Source: an uncultured Eggerthellaceae bacterium (lineage in GTDB: Bacteria > Actinomycetota > Coriobacteriia > Coriobacteriales > Eggerthellaceae). Taken from it: a DNA stretch of 64,000 bases. The stretch covers positions 4,250-68,249 of the forward strand of contig CAKUNS010000006.1 of assembly GCA_934668515.1 (NCBI GenBank), read 5' to 3'. Of this stretch, positions 33,697 to 42,375 are shown in pieces; within the stretch, counting starts at the first letter, position 1, and every line of letters begins with the position of its first letter. Position numbers and translations under genes: made by a program. Under the pieces are notes generated by a model. It had not been told where the DNA came from. It saw only the letters and a list, made by a program, of their open reading frames with translations, and made no database searches.

Positions 33697-34026
33697 CTAC
33701 CAGTGCTCAATCGCGATAGTCAGGTACTTATTCGAAACGGCTTCACGGCAACATACTGCCGCAAATCGCTCTACGTGATCAAGCCCAATATGGCGACTAT
33801 CGATTTCGAGCCTGACTCTAACGGGATGCGTTATAGAGGAGAGCTCATCGGCAAGTGCTGAGAGATTCCCTCCATAATACGACGGGAAATTCAGTTGATT
33901 CGAGAGCGACTGGTGCATTTCCTCTATCGTGTCGAGGTCCGCTCCTTTCAAAACCGCAAGCGACGCACCATGGGAAACGCACGTCCCGTAATCATGCTCA
34001 TTGCACGGATTGTTGCCGATGATCAT
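33697..34026 (-). CDS. Barstar-like ribonuclease inhibitor
   Basis: A 109-residue protein matching the barstar family. EEMHQSLSNQLNFPSYYGGN (35-54), followed by LSALADELSS, aligns with barstar's core helix-loop-helix, and the C-terminal beta strand (YLTIAIEHW) is present. Barstar's key Asp39, which plugs the barnase active site, corresponds to D60 here. Asp35 and Trp38 equivalents are Ser56 and Ala59. About 20 extra residues precede the core. No signal peptide, so it acts in the cytoplasm. The frame allows TTG 34029, but ATG 34026 overlaps the RNase stop (TGATG), indicating translational coupling. Confidence 0.88.
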   Translation of the reverse strand: MIIGNNPCNEHDYGTCVSHGASLAVLKGADLDTIEEMHQSLSNQLNFPSYYGGNLSALADELSSITHPVRVRLEIDSRHIGLDHVERFAAVCCREAVSNKYLTIAIEHW

Positions 34027-34535
34027 CAATACAGCCTTTCAAAAGTGCGGTAGTGGTCTTGAGTGTAATAAATCAAGCCATCGTTTGAGAAGACGATGCG
34101 TTTCGCACCTCGATGTCCACCGTGATAGTCGATGTCGCATTCGGTCCAAATGCGCCCATCTTTGTCGGGCAACAGGCCGTCATCGTTGTGGAATCGACTT
34201 CCGCTAATGCTTTTACCAGGGCAAACATCTTGTAAATTTCCATCTTGCGCATCCCATCCAGCATCTCGCGCTTTCGTCTTAGATATGAAGTTGGATGGGA
34301 GGTGACCGTACTCGTTAATATACGCTGCGACTTCATCCTTGCTGGTGTAGTGCCCGTCTTCCTGAATCGCAATGCTGCTGATTTGAATGCTTGCTGAGGT
34401 TTCGTGCTCTTCGCTGTGATAAATGGAAACGCCATGCGAGCAGCTAATTAGCATGATTGGCAAAAGAGCAAGCAGTGCGATTGAGAACAAGCGCATAAGC
34501 TTCCCTATGAATGATGTCGACTTGTTCTGGCTCAT
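34026..34535 (-). CDS. Barnase-like guanyl-type ribonuclease with a lipoprotein-type signal
   Basis: A 169-residue protein. Residues 11-32 form a signal peptide (K12/R15 then a hydrophobic core) ending in LISC, a lipobox with Cys32, so export and lipid anchoring are predicted. Residues 62-169 align by eye along the whole of mature barnase: SKTKARDAGW (K86 = barnase K27), NLQDVCPGKSISGSRF and GRIWTECDIDY (E132 = E73). R142/R146 correspond to R83/R87, and QDHYRTF has H161 = H102. All catalytic residues are kept, so it should be active. ATG 34535 has AAGGAG five nt upstream; the open frame continues to 34556. Coupled to the barstar gene. Confidence 0.9.
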   Translation of the reverse strand: MSQNKSTSFIGKLMRLFSIALLALLPIMLISCSHGVSIYHSEEHETSASIQISSIAIQEDGHYTSKDEVAAYINEYGHLPSNFISKTKARDAGWDAQDGNLQDVCPGKSISGSRFHNDDGLLPDKDGRIWTECDIDYHGGHRGAKRIVFSNDGLIYYTQDHYRTFERLY

Positions 34536-34581
34536 GCTTCTCCTTGCTAGGATCATTACCCGTCGTCGGAGAACAATAGCA

Positions 34582-34608
34582 GATCAGATCCTGTCACGAC
34601 ATCTGATC
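34582..34608. promoter_or_regulatory. Inverted repeat in the barnase/pyrR intergenic region (candidate operator)
   Basis: A perfect 8-bp inverted repeat (34582-34589 with 34601-34608) separated by 11 nt, centred about 60 nt upstream of the RNase start. Two-turn spacing between half-site centres is typical of dimeric regulators. No T tract follows, so it is not a terminator. The regulator is unknown. Confidence 0.4.
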
Positions 34609-34673
34609 GTTCATTGGGGGATTCCGCTTCAAACCGGCAGCGCTTCTATTCTGTTACGAAGCCTGATTCGCAA

Positions 34674-34702
34674 TTGCATTCAAGGTTATCTACTCGTATA
34701 TT
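34674..34702 (+). promoter_or_regulatory. Predicted promoter of the pyr operon
   Basis: TTGCAT (34674-34679), a 17-nt spacer and TATATT (34697-34702) form a good sigma-70-type promoter. It lies just before the PyrR-binding RNA motif. The ~110 bases between the inverted repeat and this promoter show nothing else recognisable. Confidence 0.65.
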
Positions 34703-34714
34703 TATATACGTCCT

Positions 34715-34806
34715 TTAAGACGGTACAGAGAGACCGGCAAGGCAATGCAGCGTGGCAATATCACGCCACCTGTTATATAAGCCTTTGCCCTGCGAAGGCA
34801 TTTTTT
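34715..34806 (+). promoter_or_regulatory. PyrR-responsive transcription attenuator
   Basis: Soon after the predicted start site, a small hairpin (34721-34724 with 34733-34736) presents the loop sequence CAGAGAG, which fits the CNGNGAG core recognised by PyrR. Downstream is an intrinsic terminator: GCCTT (34781-34785) with AAGGC (34795-34799), then six T residues (34801-34806). GGCAA (34741-34745) can pair with TTGCC (34785-34789) inside the terminator's left part, so an antiterminator fold is possible. In the known Bacillus mechanism, UMP-bound PyrR holds the first hairpin, which favours termination. pyrR is the next gene. Confidence 0.75.
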
Positions 34807-34864
34807 ATGTCTGGCAGGGTAGCGGTGTCTTTCTGTTCGTGCACGTAACCAAGGAGTGGTGTGT

Positions 34865-35455
34865 ATGGCAGAAGACGGTCAGACAATCAAGAATGTCTGC
34901 ATGGATGCAGACGACATCGAAAGGGCTGTCACTCGCATAGCCCATCAAATTCTTGAGCGCAATCACGGCGCTCAGAACCTCGCGTTGGTTGGAATCGTCA
35001 CGCGCGGTGATCTTCTTGCGAAACGTCTCGCAGATAAGATCTTCGAGATCGAGGGCGTTCGGATTCCCCTCGGAAGGCTTGACATCAGCTTTTATCGCGA
35101 CGATTTTGCAACCCATCTTTCCCCTGAAGTTCTTTCAACGCAAATCGATTTCGACATCGACGGCCTTGACGTCGTTCTGGTTGACGATGTGCTGTTCACC
35201 GGTCGCACGATCCGCAGCGCTCTCGACGCTCTTATGGATATCGGTCGTCCCCAAGCCGTCCAGCTTGCTGTTCTCATTGATCGCGGTCATCGCGAACTTC
35301 CCATTCGCGCTGATTTCGTCGGAAAGAACGTCCCTTCGGCTTCCACTGAGAACGTGCGCTTGTTTTTGGAAGAAGTTGACGGACGAACCGAAGTGGAGAT
35401 TCTCTCTGTCGAACCTGGCGAACGTATCGGATCAGCCCCGTTGGGAGGCGAGTGA
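34865..35455 (+). CDS. pyrR: PyrR, pyrimidine operon attenuation protein/uracil phosphoribosyltransferase
   Basis: The 196-residue product is a phosphoribosyltransferase-fold protein with the PRPP loop VVLVDDVLFTGRTIRSAL (about 98-115). It also shows GIVTRGDLLAKRLADKI and the C-terminal hood segment. PyrR binds leader RNA in response to UMP/UTP; many members also have uracil phosphoribosyltransferase activity. The frame opens with GTG at 34856, but that codon lies inside the ribosome binding site AAGGAG, so ATG 34865 is used. It heads the pyr operon behind a matching attenuator. Confidence 0.95.
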   Translation: MAEDGQTIKNVCMDADDIERAVTRIAHQILERNHGAQNLALVGIVTRGDLLAKRLADKIFEIEGVRIPLGRLDISFYRDDFATHLSPEVLSTQIDFDIDGLDVVLVDDVLFTGRTIRSALDALMDIGRPQAVQLAVLIDRGHRELPIRADFVGKNVPSASTENVRLFLEEVDGRTEVEILSVEPGERIGSAPLGGE

Positions 35456-35457
35456 CC

Positions 35458-36402
35458 ATGGTATTCAACCACAAGCTCATGCTTGATTTGCACGACTATT
35501 CCGCAGAAGACATCATGACGATCCTGCATACCGCTGATCGTTTTCGTGAGGTCAACGAGCGTCGCATCAAGAAGGTGCCAACGCTTAAGGGCTACACGGT
35601 CGTCAACATGTTCAACGAGCCCTCGACGCGCACCCGTTCTTCTTTTGAGATGGCCGAGAAGCGCATGAGCTGCGATACGCTGAACTTCGGTGGTTCCAAT
35701 AACTCTACCGTTAAAGGCGAAAGCTTGGTCGACACCGTCAAGACGCTGTGCTCTTACAAGATCGACCTCATTGTTGTGCGCGACAAACATGCAGGTGCAC
35801 CCCGTAAAATCGCCGATGTTTCCGGCGTTCCCGTAATCGATGCGGGCGACGGCAAGCATCAGCATCCCACCCAGGCGCTGCTAGATCTTTACACCATCTG
35901 GAAAAGGAAAGGCGCTTTCGAGGGCCTTAAAGTTGGCATCATCGGCGACATCTCGCATTCCCGCGTATGCGGCTCGCTCGTTCCCGCACTGAAGAAGATG
36001 GGCTGCTCGGTCACGCTCATCGCCCCGCAGACGCTTCTTCCTGCACGACCTGATGTTCTCGGCGCCGATGAGGTGACCACCGATCTCGAGGGTGCTCTTC
36101 CAGAGCTTGACGTTGTCTACATGCTGCGCATTCAAACCGAACGTCTTGAGGACGCGCCGTACCCCAGCTTGCGTGAGTACAGCATGCTGTACGGCCTTAA
36201 CGAGAAGCGTTCGCGCCTTTTGAAGCCCGATGCCATGGTCTGTCATCCCGGTCCCGTCAATCGCGGTGTTGAGCTTGACAGTTTCATGGTTGACCACCCC
36301 AACTTCTCCGTCATCACCGATCAAGTGTATTCGGGCATCTTGGTTCGTATGGCTTCTTTGTATCTGCTACTTGGAGGGAGCGACGATGGCCTTACTGCTT
36401 AA
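35458..36402 (+). CDS. pyrB: Aspartate carbamoyltransferase, catalytic subunit
   Basis: Joins carbamoyl phosphate and aspartate in pyrimidine synthesis. The 314-residue product shows the carbamoyl-phosphate site EPSTRTRSSFEMA (about 50-62), HPTQALLDL (about 136-144), the aspartate-domain strand VVYMLRIQTER and HPGPVNRG. A GGGAGGCG site favours ATG 35458 over the GTG at 35452. No pyrI regulatory gene follows, so it is a stand-alone or DHOase-associated type. It overlaps pyrC by 17 nt. Confidence 0.96.
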   Translation: MVFNHKLMLDLHDYSAEDIMTILHTADRFREVNERRIKKVPTLKGYTVVNMFNEPSTRTRSSFEMAEKRMSCDTLNFGGSNNSTVKGESLVDTVKTLCSYKIDLIVVRDKHAGAPRKIADVSGVPVIDAGDGKHQHPTQALLDLYTIWKRKGAFEGLKVGIIGDISHSRVCGSLVPALKKMGCSVTLIAPQTLLPARPDVLGADEVTTDLEGALPELDVVYMLRIQTERLEDAPYPSLREYSMLYGLNEKRSRLLKPDAMVCHPGPVNRGVELDSFMVDHPNFSVITDQVYSGILVRMASLYLLLGGSDDGLTA

Positions 36403-37726
36403 AAACGTTCTTGCGATCGATCCTCAGGTTTCGCTACACGAGGCGTGTGACATTCTGATCGAGGACGGACGCATCGCGAAAGTGGGGAAGGACCTTCCTT
36501 CTCAGGCAAACGACGAAGTCCGCGATCTGGGTGGTAAGGTCTGCCTCCCTGGTTTGGTTGACATTCATGTTCACTTCCGCGATCCCGGCCTTGAATATAA
36601 AGAAGACATCGAGACAGGCTCTCGCGCTGCAGCGCATGGCGGCTTCACCGATGTTTGCTGCATGCCGAACACCGATCCTGTCACCGACAACGCAATGGTA
36701 GTCGAATACATCAGGTCGCGAGCACGAGACCTTGGCAAATGCCGCGTGCATGTGTCCGGCGCCTGCACCAAAGGCCTGAAAGGCGAGGCTTTGGCCGAGA
36801 TGGGCGATATGGTTGCCCATGGTTGCGTGGCCTTCACCGATGACGGTCGAGGCGTTCAAGATTCCGGTATGATGCGCCGCGTCATGGACTACGCCGTACA
36901 GTTCGGAAAGATCGTCATGAGCCATTGCCAAGACGAGGGCTTGGTAGATAAAGGCCAGGTCAACGAAGGCGTTGCCTCAACCCGTCTTGCCATTCAGGGT
37001 TGGCCAGGTGCCGGTGAGGAAATCCAAATCCATCGCGACATCGAGATCAGCCGGCTCACGGGTTGCCCGATTCACATCCAGCATCTTACTACGGCACATG
37101 GCATAGAGATCGTCCGCCGCGCCAAGGCCGATGGCGTCAAGGTTACCTGCGAGGTCACGCCTCATCACTTGTTCCTTACCGAAGATGACATCACCGAGGC
37201 ATACGAAACTTCCCTCAAGGTGAATCCGCCGTTGCGCACCAAAGAGGATTCGCAAGCTTTGGTTGACGCCATCCTCGACGGCACCGTCGACTGCATCGTC
37301 ACCGATCATGCGCCGCATGCCGATCACGAGAAGGATCGTGAATTCGAGCTCGCGCCTTTCGGCATGACGGGCCTTGAGACTTCGCTTGCTTCAGTCGTCG
37401 ATGGCTTGGTGAATCCGGGTATCATCACCTGGGAGCGTCTTGTCGAGCTTATGTGCGTCAATCCGCGCACGTTGCTTGGCATCCCTTCGGTTAAGATCGA
37501 GGAAGGTTCTTCCGCCGACCTCACCATCATCGACCCTGAAAAGCAGTGGACCGTCGTTGCCGACGATTTCGAATCGAAGGCAAACAACAGCGGTTTTATC
37601 AGCCGTACTTTCAGGGGTCGCGCCACCGATGTGTACGTTGGCGGCATTCCCACTATGATCGACGGTTCGGTTACGGACGGCCATCAAGATATTCAATTTC
37701 GCGACTACGCGTTCAATCAGGATTAA
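36386..37726 (+). CDS. pyrC: Dihydroorotase
   Basis: Cyclises carbamoyl-aspartate to dihydroorotate. The 446-residue length and motifs fit the class I amidohydrolase-type enzyme: metal-binding VDIHVHFRDPGLEYKEDIET (about 56-75), GGFTDVCCMPNTDPVT, HCQDEGL (about 180), HIQHLTTAHG and the metal Asp in IVTDHAPHADHEKD (about 307-320). The true start is ATG 36386 (GGAGGG upstream), inside the end of pyrB; the longer open frame upstream is pyrB in another frame. Confidence 0.95.
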   Translation: MALLLKNVLAIDPQVSLHEACDILIEDGRIAKVGKDLPSQANDEVRDLGGKVCLPGLVDIHVHFRDPGLEYKEDIETGSRAAAHGGFTDVCCMPNTDPVTDNAMVVEYIRSRARDLGKCRVHVSGACTKGLKGEALAEMGDMVAHGCVAFTDDGRGVQDSGMMRRVMDYAVQFGKIVMSHCQDEGLVDKGQVNEGVASTRLAIQGWPGAGEEIQIHRDIEISRLTGCPIHIQHLTTAHGIEIVRRAKADGVKVTCEVTPHHLFLTEDDITEAYETSLKVNPPLRTKEDSQALVDAILDGTVDCIVTDHAPHADHEKDREFELAPFGMTGLETSLASVVDGLVNPGIITWERLVELMCVNPRTLLGIPSVKIEEGSSADLTIIDPEKQWTVVADDFESKANNSGFISRTFRGRATDVYVGGIPTMIDGSVTDGHQDIQFRDYAFNQD

Positions 37727-37741
37727 GGAAGTGAGGAACCA

Positions 37742-39133
37742 GTGAGCGAACTTTCTCAGACGCTGTTCCAGAACACGTCCAAACCTCAGGCAGTGCCAGC
37801 GGCCGTGGCTCTCGAAGACGGAACTGTCTTCCACGGTACCGCTTGCGGCGCCAAGGGCGAGGCATTCGGCGAGATCTGCTTCAACACCTCGTTGGAGGGT
37901 TATCTCGAGGTAATCACCGACCCTTCGTACGCCGGCCAGATCATCACCATGACGTACCCGCAAATCGGCAATTATGGCGTGAACGACCAGGATGCCCAGT
38001 CGGCAAAACCCGCGCTGCGCGGCTTGGTCGTTCGCGATATGTGCACGGTTCCCTCGAACTGGCGCTCCACCAAAACGCTCCCCGAGTTCCTTGAGGAGCA
38101 CGGCATCGTTGCCATCGAAGATATCGACACTCGCGCTCTGGTCCGCCATGTGCGCGATAACGGCGCCATGAAAGCCGTTATCTCAACTGAGGATGCTGAC
38201 GACGCACGTTTGGTTCAAAAGGCAAAGGACAGCCAGTCCATTGTCGGCGTGAACCTTGTCGAAACCGTTTCATGCCCTGCGCCCTTCAAGATGAGCGTCG
38301 ATGAGCTTCCCAAGTCCAAGGCTTTCGCGCTTACCGAAGCCCCCGAAGTTCGTTACAACGTTGTTGCCTACGATTGCGGCGCAAAGCAGTCCATCCTCGA
38401 AGGCTTGGTTCGCGTTGGTTGCAACCTTACGGTTGTGCCTTGGAACACCTCCGCCGAAGAGGTTCTTGCGATGAATCCTGACGGAGTCTTCCTGTCTAAC
38501 GGCCCCGGCGACCCCGAAGCCGTCGAAGAGACCTATAACCAAGTGCAGAATCTTCTGGGCAAGGTTCCCGTATTCGGCATTTGCCTTGGTCACCAGATGA
38601 TCTCCAAGGCTTGCGGAGCAAATATCTCCAAGCTCAAGTTCGGTCATCGCGGCGGCAACCATCCGGTTGAGAACCTTCTTACCGGTCGCGTTGAGATCAC
38701 CGCGCAAAATCATGGTTTCAATCTCGATTTCGATTCCTTGGGTCAGCTCATTCCCGAAGAGTCGGGTGGCGAGACCGAACATCATACCGACCTTCGCTAT
38801 TGGGTCGAAAAGAAGATTGCTCCTGTGGTCAAGAACGATCGCTACGGCCGCATCCGTCTCACCCATGTCAACCTCAACGACGGCACCGCTGAGGGCATCG
38901 CACTGCTCGATATCCCTGCGTTCTCCGTTCAGTACCACCCTGAAGCAAACCCTGGTCCCACCGATGCCCATTACCTGTTCACGGCGTTCACGCGTTTGAT
39001 GGACGGCGATCAGGCATACCTGGACATCGATATCGCCAAGGATCGTCTTGACGGTTGGACGTTTGATCAAACTGCAACGAATGATGAAGCAGAAGAGCAT
39101 TCTGCCAGCACCAAGGAGGTTCAGAATGCCTAA
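37742..39133 (+). CDS. carA: Carbamoyl-phosphate synthase, small (glutaminase) subunit
   Basis: Supplies ammonia from glutamine to CarB. The 463-residue product is longer than the usual ~360-385. It has ~20 extra N-terminal residues, a C-terminal tail of ~50 residues and an insertion of ~35 residues (about 335-370) before the RIRLTHVNLNDGT segment of the amidotransferase domain. The catalytic motif FGICLGHQM (Cys about residue 282) and the YHPEANPGP His/Glu are present, so it should be active. GTG start with GAGG upstream. It overlaps carB by 8 nt. Confidence 0.95.
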   Translation: MSELSQTLFQNTSKPQAVPAAVALEDGTVFHGTACGAKGEAFGEICFNTSLEGYLEVITDPSYAGQIITMTYPQIGNYGVNDQDAQSAKPALRGLVVRDMCTVPSNWRSTKTLPEFLEEHGIVAIEDIDTRALVRHVRDNGAMKAVISTEDADDARLVQKAKDSQSIVGVNLVETVSCPAPFKMSVDELPKSKAFALTEAPEVRYNVVAYDCGAKQSILEGLVRVGCNLTVVPWNTSAEEVLAMNPDGVFLSNGPGDPEAVEETYNQVQNLLGKVPVFGICLGHQMISKACGANISKLKFGHRGGNHPVENLLTGRVEITAQNHGFNLDFDSLGQLIPEESGGETEHHTDLRYWVEKKIAPVVKNDRYGRIRLTHVNLNDGTAEGIALLDIPAFSVQYHPEANPGPTDAHYLFTAFTRLMDGDQAYLDIDIAKDRLDGWTFDQTATNDEAEEHSASTKEVQNA

Positions 39134-42100
39134 GCGCACCGACATCGAATCCATTCTCGTCATTGGCTCGGGTCCTATCGTCATCGGTCAGGCTTGCGAG
39201 TTCGACTATTCCGGCGCGCAGGCATGCAAGGTCCTTCGCGAAGAGGGCTATCGCGTCATTCTGGTTAACTCGAACCCAGCAACCATCATGACCGACCCCG
39301 GTTTGGCTGACCGTACCTACGTCGAACCCATCACGCGTGAGTTCGTCGAGAAGATCATCGAGAAGGAGCGCCCTGATGCGCTGCTTCCGACTCTTGGCGG
39401 CCAAACCGGTCTGAATACTGCTGTCGAGCTTGCTGAAGCTGGCATTCTTGAAAAGTACGATGTCGAGATGATCGGTTGCGACCTTGCTGCGATTCAGCGC
39501 GGTGAAGACCGTAAGCTCTTCAACGACTGCATGGAAGAGCTTGGCATTGAAACCGCTCGCAGCGGTTACGCATACTCCGTCGAAGATGCTCTTGGCATCG
39601 TCGCCGAGCTTGGCTACCCGGTCGTCCTGCGTCCCTCCTTCACCCTGGGCGGTGCAGGCGGCGGCATCGCCCACACTGAAGAGGAGCTTAAGCTTATCGT
39701 TTCCCAGGGCATCGAGCTGTCCCCAGCTAGCGAGGTTCTCGTCGAAGAGAGCATCGAGGGCTGGAAAGAGTTCGAAATGGAGGTCATGCGCGATAAGGCC
39801 GGCAATGGCATCATCGTTTGCTCTATCGAGAACTTCGACCCCATGGGCGTTCACACTGGCGACTCCATCACCGTCGCGCCTGCTCAGACGCTATCCGACG
39901 TTGAATATCAGCGCATGCGCGTGGCATCTTTGGCCATTCTCGAGAAGATCGGCGTTGAGACCGGCGGTTCGAACGTTCAGTTCGCCATCAACCCCGAGAA
40001 CGGCCGCATGGTCGTCATCGAGATGAACCCTCGTGTTTCGCGTTCCTCGGCCCTGGCTTCCAAGGCAACCGGCTTCCCGATTGCCAAAGCGGCAGCTCGC
40101 CTTGCTGTAGGCTACACTCTTGACGAAATCGTCAACGACATCACCAAGGCAACCCCTGCCTGCTTCGAGCCTTCCATCGACTACTGCGTCGTCAAGGTTC
40201 CGCGCTTTGCATTCGAGAAGTTCAAGGACACCGACGACACGCTTTCCACTCGCATGAAGGCCGTCGGTGAAATCATGTCCATCGGTCGCACTTTCGAAGA
40301 AGCGCTCGGCAAGGCCATGCGTTCCCTCGAGAACGGTCGAGGTGGTTTCGGTGGCGACGGCAAGGGTCAAAAGCTCCCAAAGGAAGACTTCGAGCCGTTG
40401 CTTGCCCGTCCCACAGCTGATCGTATCTACTATCTTGCCGATGCTCTTCGCGCAGGCTGGACTGTTGACGAGATCTGCGCTGTTACCAAAATCGATCGCT
40501 TCTTCGTGGGCAGAATGCACGATATGATTGCCGTCCAGACCGCGCTTTCCAAGATCCCGTTCGATTCGCTTGATGCCGATACCATGCGCGTTGCAAAATC
40601 GTACGGCATCTCCGATATCGAGATCGCTCATCTCTGCGGTTCTGACGAGCTTGCCGTTCGCGCAAAGCGTAAAGAACTTGGCGTCATCCCGTCTTTCAAG
40701 ACGGTAGACACCTGCGCTGCCGAGTTCCCCAGCAAGACTGCTTATCACTACAAAACCTACGATGCCGCCGAAACCGAGATCACCCGCGGTGACAAGAAGC
40801 GCATCATGATCTTGGGTGCCGGCCCCAATCGCATTGGCCAAGGCATCGAGTTCGACTACTGCTGCGTTCATGCAAGCTATGCTCTTGCTGAAGAGGGTTA
40901 TGAGACCATCATGGTCAACTGCAACCCTGAAACCGTGTCTACCGACTACGATACCTCGGACAAACTGTACTTCGAACCGCTCACGTACGAAGACGTCATG
41001 GACATCATCGACGTCGAGGAGCCTGATGGCGTTATCGTCACGCTTGGCGGTCAGACCCCGCTTAAGCTGGCTAAGCCGCTTGAGGATGCAGGCGTTCCCA
41101 TCTTGGGCACCCAACCTGAGGCTATCGACCTCGCCGAGGACCGCGACCGCTTTGCCGCGGTTCTTGATGAGCTTCATATTACGTATCCGGCTTCCGGCGA
41201 GGCGTCCACGTTCGAAGAAGCCGTGCGCGTTGCCGACCAGATCGGCTTCCCGTTGCTCGTTCGCCCCAGCTATGTTCTTGGCGGACGCGGCATGGCCATC
41301 GTTTACGATGGCGCTCAACTTGAGAAGTACATGGGTGAGGCTGCAAAGATCTCTCCGGATCATCCCGTATACCTCGACCGTTTCCTCGAGGCCGCAGTAG
41401 AGGTCGACCTCGACTGCATTTCCGATGGCGAGCAGGTTTACATCGGCGGCGTTTTGGAACACATTGAGGAAGCGGGCATCCACTCCGGTGACTCCGCTTG
41501 CTGCATCCCGCCGTTTGCCCTGTCCGACTCTCTTGTCATGAGGCTTCGCGCCATTGCTCGCGACCTCGCTCTGCGTCTGGGCGTCAAGGGCCTCCTGAAC
41601 ATCCAGTTCGGCGTGAAGGATTCCACCATCTACGTCATTGAAGCTAATCCGCGCGCAAGCCGCACCGTGCCGTTCGTCTCCAAGGCAACCGGCGTCGCTC
41701 TCGCAAAAGCAGCAGCAAGGATCATGGCGGGCGAGAAGATCGCTGACTTGAACCTTCCGGCCGACGATCGTCGCCTCGATCGCTACTCCGTCAAGGAAGC
41801 AGTCATGCCCTTCGGTCGCTTCCCAGGCTCCGACGTCGTCCTTGGACCTGAGATGAAGTCCACCGGTGAGGTTATGGGCATCGCCAACAACTTCCCGGCT
41901 GCTTACGCCAAGACCGAGCTGGCCATCGATTACGATCTACCTAAGATCGGCACTGTTTTTGTTAGCGTTGCCGACCGCGACAAGCGCAACATCGTGCCTA
42001 TCGCACGCGATTTTAGCCGCCTTGGCTTCAAGGTCGTAGCGACGTCCGGCACCGAGCGCGCGCTTACCGCAGCTGGCGTTCCGTGCGAGCGCGTGCTTAA

Positions 42101-42365
42101 GGTTCGCGAGACCCAAAGCAACCCCGATGCCGGCCGCAGCATTCTCGACATGATCGCAAACGGTGAGATCGACCTCATGATCAACACCCCGTTTGGTCAT
42201 GAGACACGCGGCGACGGCTACGAGCTGCGCCTTGCTGCCGTTTGCCACGGCGTGCCATATGCCACGACTCTTTCCGGTGCCCAGGCTTTGGCTCAGGCGA
42301 TGGAAGTCGTTCGCGCCACGGGTCTGAACATCGTCGCTTTGCAAGACTTCGACCAATGGGCATAG
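39126..42365 (+). CDS. carB: Carbamoyl-phosphate synthase, large subunit
   Basis: Makes carbamoyl phosphate from bicarbonate, ATP and ammonia for pyrimidine and arginine synthesis. The 1079-residue product has the expected two tandem ATP-grasp halves. The first starts with SILVIGSGPIVIGQACEFDY and carries MNPRVSRSSALASKATG. The second starts with MILGAGPNRIGQGIEFDYCC and carries EANPRASRTVPFVSKATG. A C-terminal MGS-like allosteric domain (about 935-1079) follows. The start at ATG 39126 has AAGGAGG and overlaps carA; the longer upstream frame is carA out of frame. Confidence 0.98.
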   Translation: MPKRTDIESILVIGSGPIVIGQACEFDYSGAQACKVLREEGYRVILVNSNPATIMTDPGLADRTYVEPITREFVEKIIEKERPDALLPTLGGQTGLNTAVELAEAGILEKYDVEMIGCDLAAIQRGEDRKLFNDCMEELGIETARSGYAYSVEDALGIVAELGYPVVLRPSFTLGGAGGGIAHTEEELKLIVSQGIELSPASEVLVEESIEGWKEFEMEVMRDKAGNGIIVCSIENFDPMGVHTGDSITVAPAQTLSDVEYQRMRVASLAILEKIGVETGGSNVQFAINPENGRMVVIEMNPRVSRSSALASKATGFPIAKAAARLAVGYTLDEIVNDITKATPACFEPSIDYCVVKVPRFAFEKFKDTDDTLSTRMKAVGEIMSIGRTFEEALGKAMRSLENGRGGFGGDGKGQKLPKEDFEPLLARPTADRIYYLADALRAGWTVDEICAVTKIDRFFVGRMHDMIAVQTALSKIPFDSLDADTMRVAKSYGISDIEIAHLCGSDELAVRAKRKELGVIPSFKTVDTCAAEFPSKTAYHYKTYDAAETEITRGDKKRIMILGAGPNRIGQGIEFDYCCVHASYALAEEGYETIMVNCNPETVSTDYDTSDKLYFEPLTYEDVMDIIDVEEPDGVIVTLGGQTPLKLAKPLEDAGVPILGTQPEAIDLAEDRDRFAAVLDELHITYPASGEASTFEEAVRVADQIGFPLLVRPSYVLGGRGMAIVYDGAQLEKYMGEAAKISPDHPVYLDRFLEAAVEVDLDCISDGEQVYIGGVLEHIEEAGIHSGDSACCIPPFALSDSLVMRLRAIARDLALRLGVKGLLNIQFGVKDSTIYVIEANPRASRTVPFVSKATGVALAKAAARIMAGEKIADLNLPADDRRLDRYSVKEAVMPFGRFPGSDVVLGPEMKSTGEVMGIANNFPAAYAKTELAIDYDLPKIGTVFVSVADRDKRNIVPIARDFSRLGFKVVATSGTERALTAAGVPCERVLKVRETQSNPDAGRSILDMIANGEIDLMINTPFGHETRGDGYELRLAAVCHGVPYATTLSGAQALAQAMEVVRATGLNIVALQDFDQWA

Positions 42366-42375
42366 GAGGAACCCG

